Below are positions 37,923-47,530 of a DNA stretch of 64,000 bases, piece by piece. Under the pieces are notes generated by a model. That model was not told the DNA's origin and ran no database searches. It saw only the letters and a program-made list of their open reading frames with translations. Position 1 is the stretch's first letter; the number at the start of each line of letters is the position of its first letter. The DNA lies in NCBI RefSeq assembly GCF_000577815.1, contig NZ_CBYM010000007.1, positions 62,001 to 126,000 on the forward strand, written 5' to 3'. A program made the position numbers and the translations under genes. The DNA is from Clostridium saudiense (GTDB lineage Bacteria; Bacillota; Clostridia; Clostridiales; Clostridiaceae).

Positions 37923-37951
37923 TTGAGCTTTTTGTCATTTTTTGTTAAGAT
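37923..37951 (+). promoter_or_regulatory. Candidate promoter of aspartate kinase gene
   Basis: TTGAGC, 17 bp, TAAGAT, about 50 bp before the ATG. I see no lysine-riboswitch-sized leader. Confidence 0.5.
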
Positions 37952-37999
37952 AATTATTAAGGTTAATTTTTAACTTTGTTAATATAAGGGGGCAAAACA

Positions 38000-39307
38000 A
38001 TGAATACTATAGTAACAAAATTTGGTGGAAGTTCCTTAGCGGATTCTATCCATTTTAAAAAGGTAAAAAACATAATTGAAGGTAATTCAGAAAGAAAATA
38101 TGTGGTTCCTTCAGCACCTGGAAAAAGATTTTCTAAAGATTTTAAGGTAACTGATTTACTTTATCTATGCCATGCTCATGTTAATTCAGGCATATCCTTA
38201 GATGATGTATTTAAATTAATTTCTGAAAGATACCATTCAATTGTCAACGAATTAGATTTAAATTTTGATTTAAATTCTCACCTAGAAATTATAAAAAAGG
38301 ATATAGAAAATGGGGCTTCTGTAGACTATGCTGCAAGTAGAGGTGAGTATTTAAATGGTTTAATCCTTGCTAATTATTTAGGAATTGATTTTATAGATGC
38401 TAAGGATGTTATCAAATTTAATAAATATGGTTCATTAAATATGGAAGAAACTTATTCTTTACTTAAAGATAAGCTTTCAATCCATGAAAGAGCTGTTATT
38501 CCTGGATTTTATGGTTCAGATGAACATGGTGATATAGTTACTTTCTCAAGAGGTGGATCTGATGTAACTGGTGCATTAGTTGCTGCTAGCATTAATGCTA
38601 AACTTTATGAAAATTGGACAGATGTTTCTGGATTTTTAATGGCTGATCCTAGAATAGTTAATAATCCTAAAAAAATTAAGACCATTACATATGGCGAACT
38701 TAGAGAATTATCATACATGGGAGCCTCTGTTCTTCATGAGGAAGCTGTATTTCCTGTAAGAACTTCTGGTATTCCAATTAATATAAGAAATACTAACGAA
38801 CCTGAAAATGAAGGTACATTAATCGTTAGTAATGAAACTAAGCATGAAAACACTATTACTGGAGTTGCTGGAAAGCAAAACTTTACAGTTTTATCTATTG
38901 AAAAATCTATGATGAATAGTGAGTTAGGATTCTGCAGAAAAATCCTTACTATCTTAGAACAAAATGGAGTTTCTTTCGAAAATATGCCTTCTGGAATAGA
39001 TACTGTAAGTGTAGTAATTTCTGATTCTAACTTAAAGAATAAAACTGAAATTATTGTTGAAGAAATCAAAAGGGCATGTAATCCCGATTCTGTAGTTGTT
39101 TATCCTAACATGGCATTAATAGCTACTGTTGGTACAGGCATGGCTTATACTAAGGGAGTCGCTTCTAAAATATTTACTGCACTTGCTGAAGCTGATGTTA
39201 ATATTAGAATGATAGATCAAGGCTCAAGTGAAATCAATGTTCTAGTTGGAATTGAAAATGAGGACTTTGAAAAAGGAATTAATGCTATTTATAAAGCATT
39301 TAATTAG
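38000..39307 (+). CDS. Aspartate kinase (aspartokinase)
   Basis: Catalyses the first step of lysine/threonine/methionine synthesis. The 435-residue protein has TKFGGSS at residues 6-12, GFYGSDEHGDIVTFSRGGSDVTGALVA for aspartate and ATP binding, and two C-terminal ACT domains (about 285-435) for feedback control. MSYMGASVLHEEAVFPV-type sequence is standard. The kinase region 60-110 resembles the clostridial monofunctional class rather than E. coli LysC. It is monocistronic with strong signals at both ends. The effector amino acid cannot be decided from sequence. Confidence 0.95.
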   Translation: MNTIVTKFGGSSLADSIHFKKVKNIIEGNSERKYVVPSAPGKRFSKDFKVTDLLYLCHAHVNSGISLDDVFKLISERYHSIVNELDLNFDLNSHLEIIKKDIENGASVDYAASRGEYLNGLILANYLGIDFIDAKDVIKFNKYGSLNMEETYSLLKDKLSIHERAVIPGFYGSDEHGDIVTFSRGGSDVTGALVAASINAKLYENWTDVSGFLMADPRIVNNPKKIKTITYGELRELSYMGASVLHEEAVFPVRTSGIPINIRNTNEPENEGTLIVSNETKHENTITGVAGKQNFTVLSIEKSMMNSELGFCRKILTILEQNGVSFENMPSGIDTVSVVISDSNLKNKTEIIVEEIKRACNPDSVVVYPNMALIATVGTGMAYTKGVASKIFTALAEADVNIRMIDQGSSEINVLVGIENEDFEKGINAIYKAFN

Positions 39308-39363
39308 TTAATAATTTTGAGTTAATAATTATAAAAAGGAAAAGATAGATTTGTGTAAGGGAA

Positions 39364-39409
39364 AGTAGATAGATTTGTGTAAAAAACAAATCTATCTACT
39401 CTTTTTTTG
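39364..39409 (+). terminator. Terminator of the aspartate kinase gene
   Basis: 15-bp perfect stem AGTAGATAGATTTGT / ACAAATCTATCTACT with a 7-base loop and T7 tail. A partial duplicate of the left arm (AGATAGATTTGTGTAA) sits about 26 bp upstream. Confidence 0.92.
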
Positions 39410-39453
39410 TATGATTAGTTGGTAGATTTGTTATCACTGTTCTAATATACCAA

Positions 39454-39801
39454 CTATTTTGCCTTTTCCCACTCTTTCCATGTTTCTGGAGCATTTCCTA
39501 CAGTTGCTTCCTTACCATTCCTAACTATAGGAGTTACATACAGTGTTGGATTTTTTAATAGCATATCCTCTCTTGTTTCTGCTCCTCTTATTTTATCCAT
39601 ATTTAATTTTTTATAGTCTTTTGAATTTTTATTTATTAAATTTTCAAGTCCTACTGCTTTTTTAACACTTTGAAGCTCACCTTTACTTAAAGCCTTTTCT
39701 TTCAAATCTATAAATTGATATGGAATTCTTCTTTCTTTAAAAAATCTTTCTGCTTTCTTAGTATCATTACATTTTTTTGTTCCAAATATTTGTATATTCA
39801 T
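39454..39801 (-). CDS. ArsC/Spx family thioredoxin-fold protein
   Basis: A 115-residue protein beginning MNIQIFGTKKCNDTKKAERFF with a single Cys11 at the ArsC/Spx active-site position (no CxxC). RGAETREDMLLKNPTLYVTPIVRNGKEATVG resembles the YffB/ArsC-like subgroup more than Spx regulators, which need an RNA-polymerase-binding Gly. A glutathione- or thiol-dependent reductase role is possible; arsenate reduction is not shown. It stands alone. Confidence 0.85.
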   Translation of the reverse strand: MNIQIFGTKKCNDTKKAERFFKERRIPYQFIDLKEKALSKGELQSVKKAVGLENLINKNSKDYKKLNMDKIRGAETREDMLLKNPTLYVTPIVRNGKEATVGNAPETWKEWEKAK

Positions 39802-39870
39802 TTATTTACCCTTTCTTGTATAAAATAATAAATATTATATCATATAAAATTATTCTATTTTATAAATAAT

Positions 39871-39912
39871 AAAAAAACACACGCTATTTAGATAAATCTA
39901 AACAACGTGTGC
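39871..39912 (-). terminator. Terminator of the NifU-like/GGGtGRT operon
   Basis: Outer stem CACACG/CGTGTG and inner stem TTTAGAT/ATCTAAA, with a U7 tail on the minus strand. Confidence 0.8.
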
Positions 39913-39965
39913 ATTTTATTTAAAATTAGTCATACTAACCAAGATAATTCTATTTAAAGAATTTC

Positions 39966-40964
39966 TTATTTAGCGTGCTCTTCAACAGCAACTGCAACTG
40001 CAACTGTCATACCAACCATTGGGTTGTTACCAGCACCGATTAATCCCATCATTTCTACGTGAGCAGGAACTGATGAAGAACCAGCGAATTGAGCATCTGA
40101 GTGCATTCTTCCCATTGTATCAGTCATACCATAAGAAGCTGGACCAGCTGCCATGTTATCTGGGTGAAGAGTTCTACCAGTACCACCACCTGATGCAACT
40201 GAGAAGTACTTCTTACCTAATTCGATACATTCTTTCTTGTATGTTCCAGCAACTGGGTGTTGGAATCTTGTAGGGTTAGTTGAGTTACCAGTGATTGATA
40301 CGTCAACTCCTTCGTGATGCATTATAGCAACACCTTCTCTAACGTCGTTTGAACCGTAGCAGTTAACCTTAGCTCTTGGTCCGTTAGAGTAAGCTTTTGA
40401 ATTAACAACTTCTAATTTACCAGTGAAGAAGTCAAATTTAGTTTCAACATAAGTGAATCCATTGATTCTTGAAATTATCTTAGCAGCATCTTTTCCAAGA
40501 CCGTTTAAGATAACTCTTAATGGTTCTTTTCTTACTTTGTTAGCTTTTTCAGCTATTTTGATAGCACCTTCAGCAGCAGCGAAAGATTCGTGTCCTGCTA
40601 AGAATGCGAAACATTTAGTTTCTTCTCTTAAAAGCATAGCCCCTAAGTTTCCGTGTCCTAAACCAACTTTTCTATCGTCAGCAACTGAACCTGGGATACA
40701 GAAAGCTTGTAACCCTTCTCCGATAGCTTCAGCAGCGTCAGCAGCCTTTGTGCAACCCTTCTTTATAGCGATTGCAGCACCTAAAACGTATGCCCAAGCA
40801 GCATTTTCGAATGCGATTGGTTGAGTTTCTTTAACGATTTTATATGGATCTATTCCATACTCATCACATACAGCTTTAGCATCTTCTAATGTTTTCATTC
40901 CATATTTTTCTAAAACTGGAGTGATTTGTCCTATTCTTCTTTCATAACTTTCAAATAATGCCAT
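39966..40964 (-). CDS. GGGtGRT family protein
   Basis: A 332-residue protein of the family named for its motif, seen here as SVASGGGTGRTLHPDNMAAGPASYGMTDTMGRMHSD. Other conserved parts are GLGHGNLGAMLLREETKCFAFLAGHESFAAAEGA and the C-terminal MMGLIGAGNNPMVGMTVAVAVAVEEH. Its biochemical function is unknown. It is 21 bp downstream of a NifU-like scaffold gene, a pairing I recognise from other anaerobes, which points to Fe-S or iron handling. High GC-rich codon use compared with its neighbours (many GCA/GCT and CCA codons, strong RBS) suggests high expression. Confidence 0.92.
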   Translation of the reverse strand: MALFESYERRIGQITPVLEKYGMKTLEDAKAVCDEYGIDPYKIVKETQPIAFENAAWAYVLGAAIAIKKGCTKAADAAEAIGEGLQAFCIPGSVADDRKVGLGHGNLGAMLLREETKCFAFLAGHESFAAAEGAIKIAEKANKVRKEPLRVILNGLGKDAAKIISRINGFTYVETKFDFFTGKLEVVNSKAYSNGPRAKVNCYGSNDVREGVAIMHHEGVDVSITGNSTNPTRFQHPVAGTYKKECIELGKKYFSVASGGGTGRTLHPDNMAAGPASYGMTDTMGRMHSDAQFAGSSSVPAHVEMMGLIGAGNNPMVGMTVAVAVAVEEHAK

Positions 40965-40985
40965 GTCAAAATTCCTCCTTACAAA

Positions 40986-41678
40986 TTATTCGTGTCTTGG
41001 ATCGATTAATTTAACAGCGTCAGCAACTCTTCCGTATTGACCTGCAGCCTTTTCTAATGCTTCATTAGCATCCATTCCCTTACCGATCATTTCCATCATT
41101 TTTCCTAGGTGAACGAACTTATAACCGATGATTTCATTATCTTCATCTAATGCGATTTTAGTAATGTATCCTTCAGCCATTTCTAAGTATCTTGGACCTT
41201 TTTCTAAAGTTCCGTAAGTTGTACCTACTTGAGATCTTAATCCCTTACCTAAGTCTTCTAAACCAGCTCCGATTGGTAATCCACCTTCAGAGAAAGCAGT
41301 TTGAGATCTTCCGTATACGATTTGTAAGAATAATTCTCTCATTGCTGTATTTATAGCATCACAAACTAAATCTGTGTTTAAAGCTTCTAATATAGTTCTT
41401 CCTGGTAATATTTCTGAAGCCATAGCAGCTGAGTGAGTCATTCCTGAACATCCAACTGTTTCAACTAATGCTTCTTGGATAACTCCACCTTTAACGTTTA
41501 AAGTTAATTTACAAGCTCCTTGTTGAGGTGCACACCAACCTATTCCGTGAGTTAACCCTGAAATATCTGATATTTGTGTAGCTTGTACCCATTTTCCTTC
41601 AACTGGAATTGGAGCACATGCATGATTAGCGCCTTTAGCAACAACGCACATTTCTTCAACTTCTTTTGAATACATCAT
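40986..41678 (-). CDS. NifU-like iron-sulfur cluster assembly scaffold
   Basis: The 230-residue protein keeps a NifU/IscU-like core: Cys-containing segments GWCAPQQGACKLTLNVKGGVI and LVETVGCSGMTHSAAMASEIL could hold cluster or iron ligands. A C-terminal extension (EMAEGYITKIALDEDNEIIGYKFVHLG) is characteristic of the clostridial subfamily linked to GGGtGRT proteins. RBS AGGGAGG lies 10 bp before paired ATGs at 41678/41675. It is the first gene of a two-gene operon with a structured leader. Scaffold activity is inferred from family. Confidence 0.85.
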   Translation of the reverse strand: MMYSKEVEEMCVVAKGANHACAPIPVEGKWVQATQISDISGLTHGIGWCAPQQGACKLTLNVKGGVIQEALVETVGCSGMTHSAAMASEILPGRTILEALNTDLVCDAINTAMRELFLQIVYGRSQTAFSEGGLPIGAGLEDLGKGLRSQVGTTYGTLEKGPRYLEMAEGYITKIALDEDNEIIGYKFVHLGKMMEMIGKGMDANEALEKAAGQYGRVADAVKLIDPRHE

Positions 41679-41737
41679 TATATTTATTCCTCCCTAATTA
41701 ATATTAGTTATAGCTTGTCTTAAATATATGTAAATAT

Positions 41738-41795
41738 CTAGACCGTACCTAACTGGGTCAAGATTTATCCCACAGGGGCATAAATCTATCCTACT
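41738..41795 (-). ncRNA. Candidate structured 5'-leader RNA of the NifU-like/GGGtGRT operon
   Basis: Two consecutive hairpins sit within about 15 nt of the predicted RNA 5' end. P1 is AGATTTAT/ATAAATCT capped by CCC-CTGT-GGG with one bulged G. P2 is GACC/GGTC closing an 11-nt loop. The sequence is much less AT-rich than its surroundings. No U-run follows, so any control would be translational or on stability. I do not recognise a named riboswitch class. Confidence 0.5.
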
Positions 41796-41800
41796 TCTAT

Positions 41801-41829
41801 ATAATAACAGATGAATCAATCTGTAACAA
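41801..41829 (-). promoter_or_regulatory. Promoter of the NifU-like/GGGtGRT operon with operator-like inverted repeat
   Basis: Minus strand TTGTTA, 17 bp, TATTAT. The spacer contains ACAGAT-6-ATCTGT (41807-41824), placed where a repressor would block polymerase. Confidence 0.6.
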
Positions 41830-41917
41830 TATTAAAATTAGATTTTTTTATCATATTACTAATTTTTATTATTATTTTTTGAAAATATTGACTTTTAAAA
41901 ACCTTTTAAAAATGAAA

Positions 41918-41934
41918 TTGATAATTATTCTCAT
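41918..41934 (+). promoter_or_regulatory. Fur-like box 1 between the NifU-like gene and eno
   Basis: TTGATAAT-T-ATTCTCAT, a 7-1-7 palindrome with two mismatches, about 90 bp upstream of the NifU-operon -35 and just upstream of the putative eno promoter. Confidence 0.72.
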
Positions 41935-41939
41935 TTATA

Positions 41940-41969
41940 TTGATATGTATTTATCTATTTTGATATACT
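41940..41969 (+). promoter_or_regulatory. Candidate eno promoter between two Fur boxes
   Basis: TTGATA, 18 bp, TATACT. The predicted start lies between the Fur-like boxes, with a leader of about 150 nt. Confidence 0.5.
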
Positions 41970-41983
41970 AAAAAACAAAGGTA

Positions 41984-42000
41984 TTGATAATGATTTTCAT
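41984..42000 (+). promoter_or_regulatory. Fur-like box 2 upstream of eno
   Basis: TTGATAAT-G-ATTTTCAT, a 7-1-7 palindrome with two mismatches, located just downstream of the proposed eno transcription start. Confidence 0.75.
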
Positions 42001-42093
42001 TTGTTGTAAATTCTTGATTTATCTATTTAATCTAAATTATTTGTTAAATGAATAAATAAAATAAATTTTATATAAAATGACTTCATTATATGA

Positions 42094-43422
<1,329 letters not shown>

Positions 43423-43485
43423 CTAAATAATTTTCCTATAAAATTTTAACTCTCGAAACAAATTTTCTATCCACGTTATGTACTT

Positions 43486-43515
43486 AGGATGATACACTTT
43501 AGTGTCATCCTTTTA
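43486..43515 (+). terminator. eno terminator
   Basis: AGGATGA-TACACT paired with AGTG-TCATCCT, followed by TTTTA. Confidence 0.82.
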
Positions 43516-43533
43516 CTATTTGTTTATTTTTTC

Positions 43534-44352
43534 TTATCCTAATGCTACATCTAATATCATCATAGTTATAAATCCTAATATCAAACCTATAGTTGTTAAC
43601 GCTTTATTTTCAATAGATGCTTCTGGCAATAATTCGGAACCTACAACTGAAACCATAGCTCCGGCTGAAAAAGCTAAGAAAAATGGCAACATGCTTCTAA
43701 CACCAACAGCTGCCATAGCCCCTAAGAACCCTGCTATTGGTTCAACTATCCCTGATGCTTGTCCATAAAAGAAGCTTTTTGTTCTAGATAACCCTTCTCT
43801 TCTTAAAGGTAAAGATACTGCTGCTCCCTCGGGAAAATTTTGAAGTCCTATACCTAAAGCTAAACTTATAGCTGCTCCTATTGTTGCTGATGGTATCCCT
43901 GCTGCTACTCCACCAAAAGCTACTCCAACTGCTAATCCTTCTGGTATGTTATGAAGAGTTACTGCAACTACTAATAAAATACTCTTCTTATACTTTTTCA
44001 CTATTGAGTCTCTTGCTATTTCATCACTTTCAGTTATTACTCCATAAGAATATTTATCCATCATTTTATCAGCAAGTATTATAAAAATACCGCCAGCAAA
44101 AAATCCAATTGATGGTAATATAATCTGACTATATCCAAGTTCAGAGCACAGTTCTATCGCTGGATTTAATAATGACCAAAAACTTGCTGCTACCATAACA
44201 CCTGCCCCAAATCCAAGCATACAATTTAATATTTTTTTATCAACAGTCTTAAAGAAAAATACTAAACATGCCCCAAGCGCTGTTATCGCCCATGTAAATA
44301 TCGTAGCAACTAAACCTTGTATAACTGGACTTAAGCCCATAAACCATTCCAT
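43534..44352 (-). CDS. ZIP-family divalent metal transporter
   Basis: A 272-residue polytopic protein with the two ZIP metal-binding helices: VTLHNIPEGLAVGVAFG and GIGLQNFPEGAAVSLPLRREG. A short His-poor cytoplasmic loop lies between helices 3 and 4. The proteins of this ZupT/GufA-like subgroup import Zn2+, Fe2+ or Mn2+. No Fur or Zur box was found upstream, so the metal is uncertain. It converges on eno. Confidence 0.93.
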   Translation of the reverse strand: MEWFMGLSPVIQGLVATIFTWAITALGACLVFFFKTVDKKILNCMLGFGAGVMVAASFWSLLNPAIELCSELGYSQIILPSIGFFAGGIFIILADKMMDKYSYGVITESDEIARDSIVKKYKKSILLVVAVTLHNIPEGLAVGVAFGGVAAGIPSATIGAAISLALGIGLQNFPEGAAVSLPLRREGLSRTKSFFYGQASGIVEPIAGFLGAMAAVGVRSMLPFFLAFSAGAMVSVVGSELLPEASIENKALTTIGLILGFITMMILDVALG

Positions 44353-44503
44353 ACCTTTGTATCCCTTTCATTATTCGTATTTTTATCATCATATAAGCAA
44401 TATATGATAAAATACTACAACACGTTCCAAATACTATTAAATTATTCATTTATTAAATCTTCTTATGTCAAAACCGTTTTCCACTTTTTTCAATCAAAAT
44501 ATA

Positions 44504-44532
44504 TTGACATTTCCACTTCTCCATGGTAATAT
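44504..44532 (+). promoter_or_regulatory. tRNA-Leu promoter
   Basis: TTGACA, exactly 17 bp, TAATAT, 18 bp before the tRNA 5' end. Confidence 0.88.
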
Positions 44533-44550
44533 TATGTATATATTAATTAG

Positions 44551-44634
44551 GTCGGCATGGCGGAACTGGCAGACGCACATGACTCAAAATCATGCGGTTT
44601 TACCGTGAGGGTTCGATTCCCTCTGCCGGCACCA
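44551..44634 (+). tRNA. tRNA-Leu (anticodon CAA)
   Basis: 84 nt including encoded CCA. The acceptor stem GTCGGCA pairs with TGCCGGC (one G-U). The anticodon arm is CATGA-CTCAAAA-TCATG, giving CAA for UUG codons. A long variable arm (GCGGTTTTACCGT) and T arm GAGGGTTCGATTCCCTC are typical of class II tRNA-Leu. It is a single gene with its own promoter and terminator. Confidence 0.98.
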
Positions 44635-44649
44635 ATTATATATCTAACA

Positions 44650-44694
44650 AAGTTAAAAGCCTTGATATTTTTACTATATCAAGGCTTTAACTTT
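44650..44694 (+). terminator. tRNA-Leu terminator
   Basis: GTTAAAAGCCTTGATAT pairs with ATATCAAGGCTTTAAC (one unpaired A), loop TTTTACT, ending in a T-rich tail. Confidence 0.85.
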
Positions 44695-44732
44695 ATACTT
44701 TAAATATATAGGTAATTCTCTACAATATAATT

Positions 44733-45272
44733 CTAATTACCTTTTCTCTTTGCTGGTACAAAAAGTTTAGAAATGTCTACACCCTCATGCTCAAGTAACT
44801 TTATTTTTTTATCAATACCTCCAGCATATCCAGTAAGATTCCCATTTGTACCCATGACTCTATGACACGGAATAATAATAGATATTGGATTATGTCCTAC
44901 AGCACCACCAACTGCTTGACTTGACATACTTTTTTTATTCATTTTAAATGCTACCTTTTTTGCTATTTCACCATAAGTAATAGTTTCTCCGTAGGGAATC
45001 TCACATAAAATATCCCAAACCAACTTGCGAAACTCTCCTCCATTTGGAGCTAACTGTAATTCACTAATCTTCGGTTTTTCTCCTGCAAAATATCTATCTA
45101 ACCATTCCTTTGTTACTATAAATATATTTAAATCATTATTTTCAATGAGATTTTCCGATACAGTACTACCAAAATACTTTTGCCCTTCTAGCCATAATCC
45201 AATTAAATTTTCTCCATCACTAGCTATTGTTATTGCTCCTAATGGTGATGAATAACGTGTTGAATAATACAT
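44733..45272 (-). CDS. ogt: Methylated-DNA-protein-cysteine methyltransferase
   Basis: Suicide repair enzyme that removes the methyl group from O6-methylguanine. The 179-residue protein ends in the active-site motif IIIPCHRVMGTNGNLTGYAGG with acceptor Cys136, preceded by the helix-turn-helix region and GGAVGHNPI. The N-terminal RNase-H-like domain is present. The length and lack of an Ada domain fit Ogt. RBS AGGGAGGTT. It is a single gene. Confidence 0.96.
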   Translation of the reverse strand: MYYSTRYSSPLGAITIASDGENLIGLWLEGQKYFGSTVSENLIENNDLNIFIVTKEWLDRYFAGEKPKISELQLAPNGGEFRKLVWDILCEIPYGETITYGEIAKKVAFKMNKKSMSSQAVGGAVGHNPISIIIPCHRVMGTNGNLTGYAGGIDKKIKLLEHEGVDISKLFVPAKRKGN

Positions 45273-45389
45273 ATTTAACCTCCCTATTATATTTCTCTCC
45301 CTACACTTTTACTTTGCTATTCAAATAAAATCTGATAGAATATATAAAATATATTAAAACTATAAGATGAAAACTTAAGGAGAAATACT

Positions 45390-45650
45390 ATGTTTAAAAA
45401 CTTTAAAGAAAAAAGTCCAATAATTAAAATTACACAAATTATTTTATTTATTACTACAGCATTATACTTATTAGAATCAATTTTTTTAGCTGGATTATTC
45501 ACTAATATTATGTTAGCTGCTCTTAATCTTTTAGTTAGTGCTATTTGCATAATTATATCACTTATAAAAAAAGAATATAAACTAACTATTATAGATTTAG
45601 TTCTTGCTATAATTACTATTGTAATATTTATGTATTTAACATCTTTATAA
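45390..45650 (+). CDS. Small membrane protein of unknown function
   Basis: 86 residues with about three membrane helices (IIKITQIILFITTALYLLESIFLAG; IMLAALNLLVSAICIIISLI; LTIIDLVLAIITIVIFMYL). The RBS AAGGAG lies 9 bp before the ATG. I do not recognise the family. It is a single gene, with a hairpin terminator toward the convergent oxidoreductase gene. Confidence 0.7.
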   Translation: MFKNFKEKSPIIKITQIILFITTALYLLESIFLAGLFTNIMLAALNLLVSAICIIISLIKKEYKLTIIDLVLAIITIVIFMYLTSL

Positions 45651-45656
45651 TAAGTT

Positions 45657-45690
45657 TACCCCTACTTTATTATTAATAACAGTAGGGGTA
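45657..45690. terminator. Hairpin between convergent genes
   Basis: ACCCCTACT / AGTAGGGGT stem with an AT loop. The flanking T-run is short on the plus strand. Confidence 0.6.
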
Positions 45691-45699
45691 TTTATATTA

Positions 45700-46686
45700 T
45701 TAATTAATATCCGCTTTAAATACTATTCCTGCTTTTTTTCTTGCAGTAGTTTGAACTTCACTTACAATCAAACTATGTTCTAACATTTTATAGCACATAT
45801 CTAAATCATGGTTTTTAATAGCATTTATAAATTCTATAAATTCACTAACCATACGATTATCATACTTATTTTCATTAATCAAAGTAGTATTTCCATCATT
45901 CATTATAATCTTAAAATTCCCACAAACATTAACTGGAGTATCCATGTATATACATCCATTACTTCCTTGAATGTTATTTGCAATTGGCGCTTTACAATCT
46001 TTAGCTCCAACACAACCACACTTAAACTTCTCATAATCTAAAATTAAAATTCCTGATGTATCTATTTTCCTTTCTATATTAGGATAATACTCAACATTTT
46101 TAGGTTTACCAAATAATCCAACTACATAATGAATATTATAAATATTTAAATCCATTAATGCTCCACCAGAAAATTCAGGATCAAAAGCTGGTAATATAGT
46201 ACCTTCCTTAAAGCTATTATATCTACTTGAATATTGTGAGTAATTACATTGAACTATTTTTATATCACCTAATGTGGGAAGTAATTCTTTTACCTTTAAG
46301 TAATTAGGTAAATATTCTGTTGTAATTGCTTCAAAAAGAAATAACTTCTTTTCTCTTGCTAAATCATTTAATATTTTAGCTTCCTTATAATTTGATGTTA
46401 TTGGTTTTTCAACTATAACATTTTTATTATATTCTAAAGCTTTCTTTGAAAATTCAAAATGAAGATTATTTGGTAATGCTATATACACTGTATCTACATC
46501 ACTTTTAAGTAATTCTTCATAATCATAAAAAACTTCTTTAATATTATGTTTACTTTTTAACTTATTTAATTTTTCCTCACTACCTCTTCTACCATAAATA
46601 GCGCTTAATTCTACTTCGTTTAAATATGGCATTATCTCTAAAAAATCCTTTACTATCATTCCTGAACCGATAATAGCTAATTTCAT
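45700..46686 (-). CDS. Gfo/Idh/MocA family oxidoreductase
   Basis: NAD(P)-dependent oxidoreductase of 328 residues. The N-terminal Rossmann domain begins MKLAIIGSGMIVKDFLEIMP; DTVYIALPNNLHFEFSKKALEYNKNVIVEKPITSNYKEA contains the conserved EKP motif. A C-terminal alpha/beta domain follows, with GGALMDLNIYNIHYVVGLFG. Substrates are typically sugars, inositols or diols. The standalone context does not identify this one. Confidence 0.9.
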   Translation of the reverse strand: MKLAIIGSGMIVKDFLEIMPYLNEVELSAIYGRRGSEEKLNKLKSKHNIKEVFYDYEELLKSDVDTVYIALPNNLHFEFSKKALEYNKNVIVEKPITSNYKEAKILNDLAREKKLFLFEAITTEYLPNYLKVKELLPTLGDIKIVQCNYSQYSSRYNSFKEGTILPAFDPEFSGGALMDLNIYNIHYVVGLFGKPKNVEYYPNIERKIDTSGILILDYEKFKCGCVGAKDCKAPIANNIQGSNGCIYMDTPVNVCGNFKIIMNDGNTTLINENKYDNRMVSEFIEFINAIKNHDLDMCYKMLEHSLIVSEVQTTARKKAGIVFKADIN

Positions 46687-46831
46687 ATCTTCTCTTCTCC
46701 TTTATATCTTTTACTCATACAAAATATTAATTAATTATAACATAAAATAAGCTATTAAAAATTTACTTTAATTCTTTTCTCAAGTTAACATTTAATCTTT
46801 AAATTACTTTAATATCAATTTAATTATTTTT

Positions 46832-47530
46832 CTAATTTATTTCTTGAAGAAAAATAACTTCATTTTTATTTGTAATGGACTCTATAAAATCATAATGACA
46901 TACTTCTCTTGATATCTTAAGCCCAAGTAAAATCCCTATTAAATCATTAGATGATACATTGTTATTACTTATTTCTATATCACTAATTTTTACATTTTTA
47001 CTTTGTATATCTTGTAATAATCTTGATGCTGCTGTAGTTGAGTTCACTAAGATATACAATGTTATATTTCTTGAATTTCTATTAATTTTTTTATCAATAT
47101 TAGCAAGAGCAACTGTAACTGCAGAAATAAATAAACATCCTATAATTGCTCCTGAATAAAATCCTGCCCCAATAGCTAGTCCCATACATGCACATGCCCA
47201 AAGTCCTGCTGCTGTTGTTAACCCTCTTACTTTATTCTTTCCAGTAACTATAATAGTACCAGCTCCTAAAAAACCAATTCCACTTATTACTTGTGCTCCA
47301 AGTCTAGTTGGATCAGTATATCCATTATATATTTTACACATATAAATATTAGTTATCATTGCAAGAGTTGCTCCAATAGATACTAGTATATGAGTCCTAA
47401 GTCCTGCTGGTCTTCTTTCTCTCTCTCTTCCATACCCAATTATCCCTCCAAAGATCACAGCCATTGTAAGTCTAAGAATTATAGAAACCAAGTTCAAGTC
47501 CTCTAAATATAAAGCTATATCTTTTATCAC
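46832..47530 (-). CDS. MgtC/SapB family membrane protein
   Basis: The 232-residue protein has the N-terminal MgtC membrane domain: LRLTMAVIFGGIIGYGRERERRPAGLRTHILVSIGATLAM, and GAQVISGIGFLGAGTI. A cytoplasmic ACT-like domain of about 80 residues follows. MgtC proteins modulate F1Fo ATPase and Mg2+-limited growth in some pathogens; in clostridia the role is unknown. No Mg2+ riboswitch-sized leader is present (231-bp gap to the divergent gene). Confidence 0.9.
   Translation of the reverse strand: MIKDIALYLEDLNLVSIILRLTMAVIFGGIIGYGRERERRPAGLRTHILVSIGATLAMITNIYMCKIYNGYTDPTRLGAQVISGIGFLGAGTIIVTGKNKVRGLTTAAGLWACACMGLAIGAGFYSGAIIGCLFISAVTVALANIDKKINRNSRNITLYILVNSTTAASRLLQDIQSKNVKISDIEISNNNVSSNDLIGILLGLKISREVCHYDFIESITNKNEVIFLQEIN

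Noticed and set aside
37727-37999. Lysine riboswitch upstream of aspartate kinase
   Set aside because: The gap is 273 bp, but the proposed promoter leaves only about 40 nt of leader and I see no five-helix aptamer-like pairing.
39335-39385. Direct repeat AGATAGATTTGTGTAA as a separate repeat element
   Set aside because: The second copy is simply the left arm of the aspartate kinase terminator, and the first looks like a local duplication.
41738-41795. Known riboswitch class (NiCo/iron or fluoride) for the NifU-like leader
   Set aside because: I could not match the conserved core of a named class; it remains an unnamed candidate only.
44249-44449. Extra minus-strand ORF upstream of the ZIP gene
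   Set aside because: It overlaps the ZIP N-terminus in another frame, with no RBS and no family resemblance.
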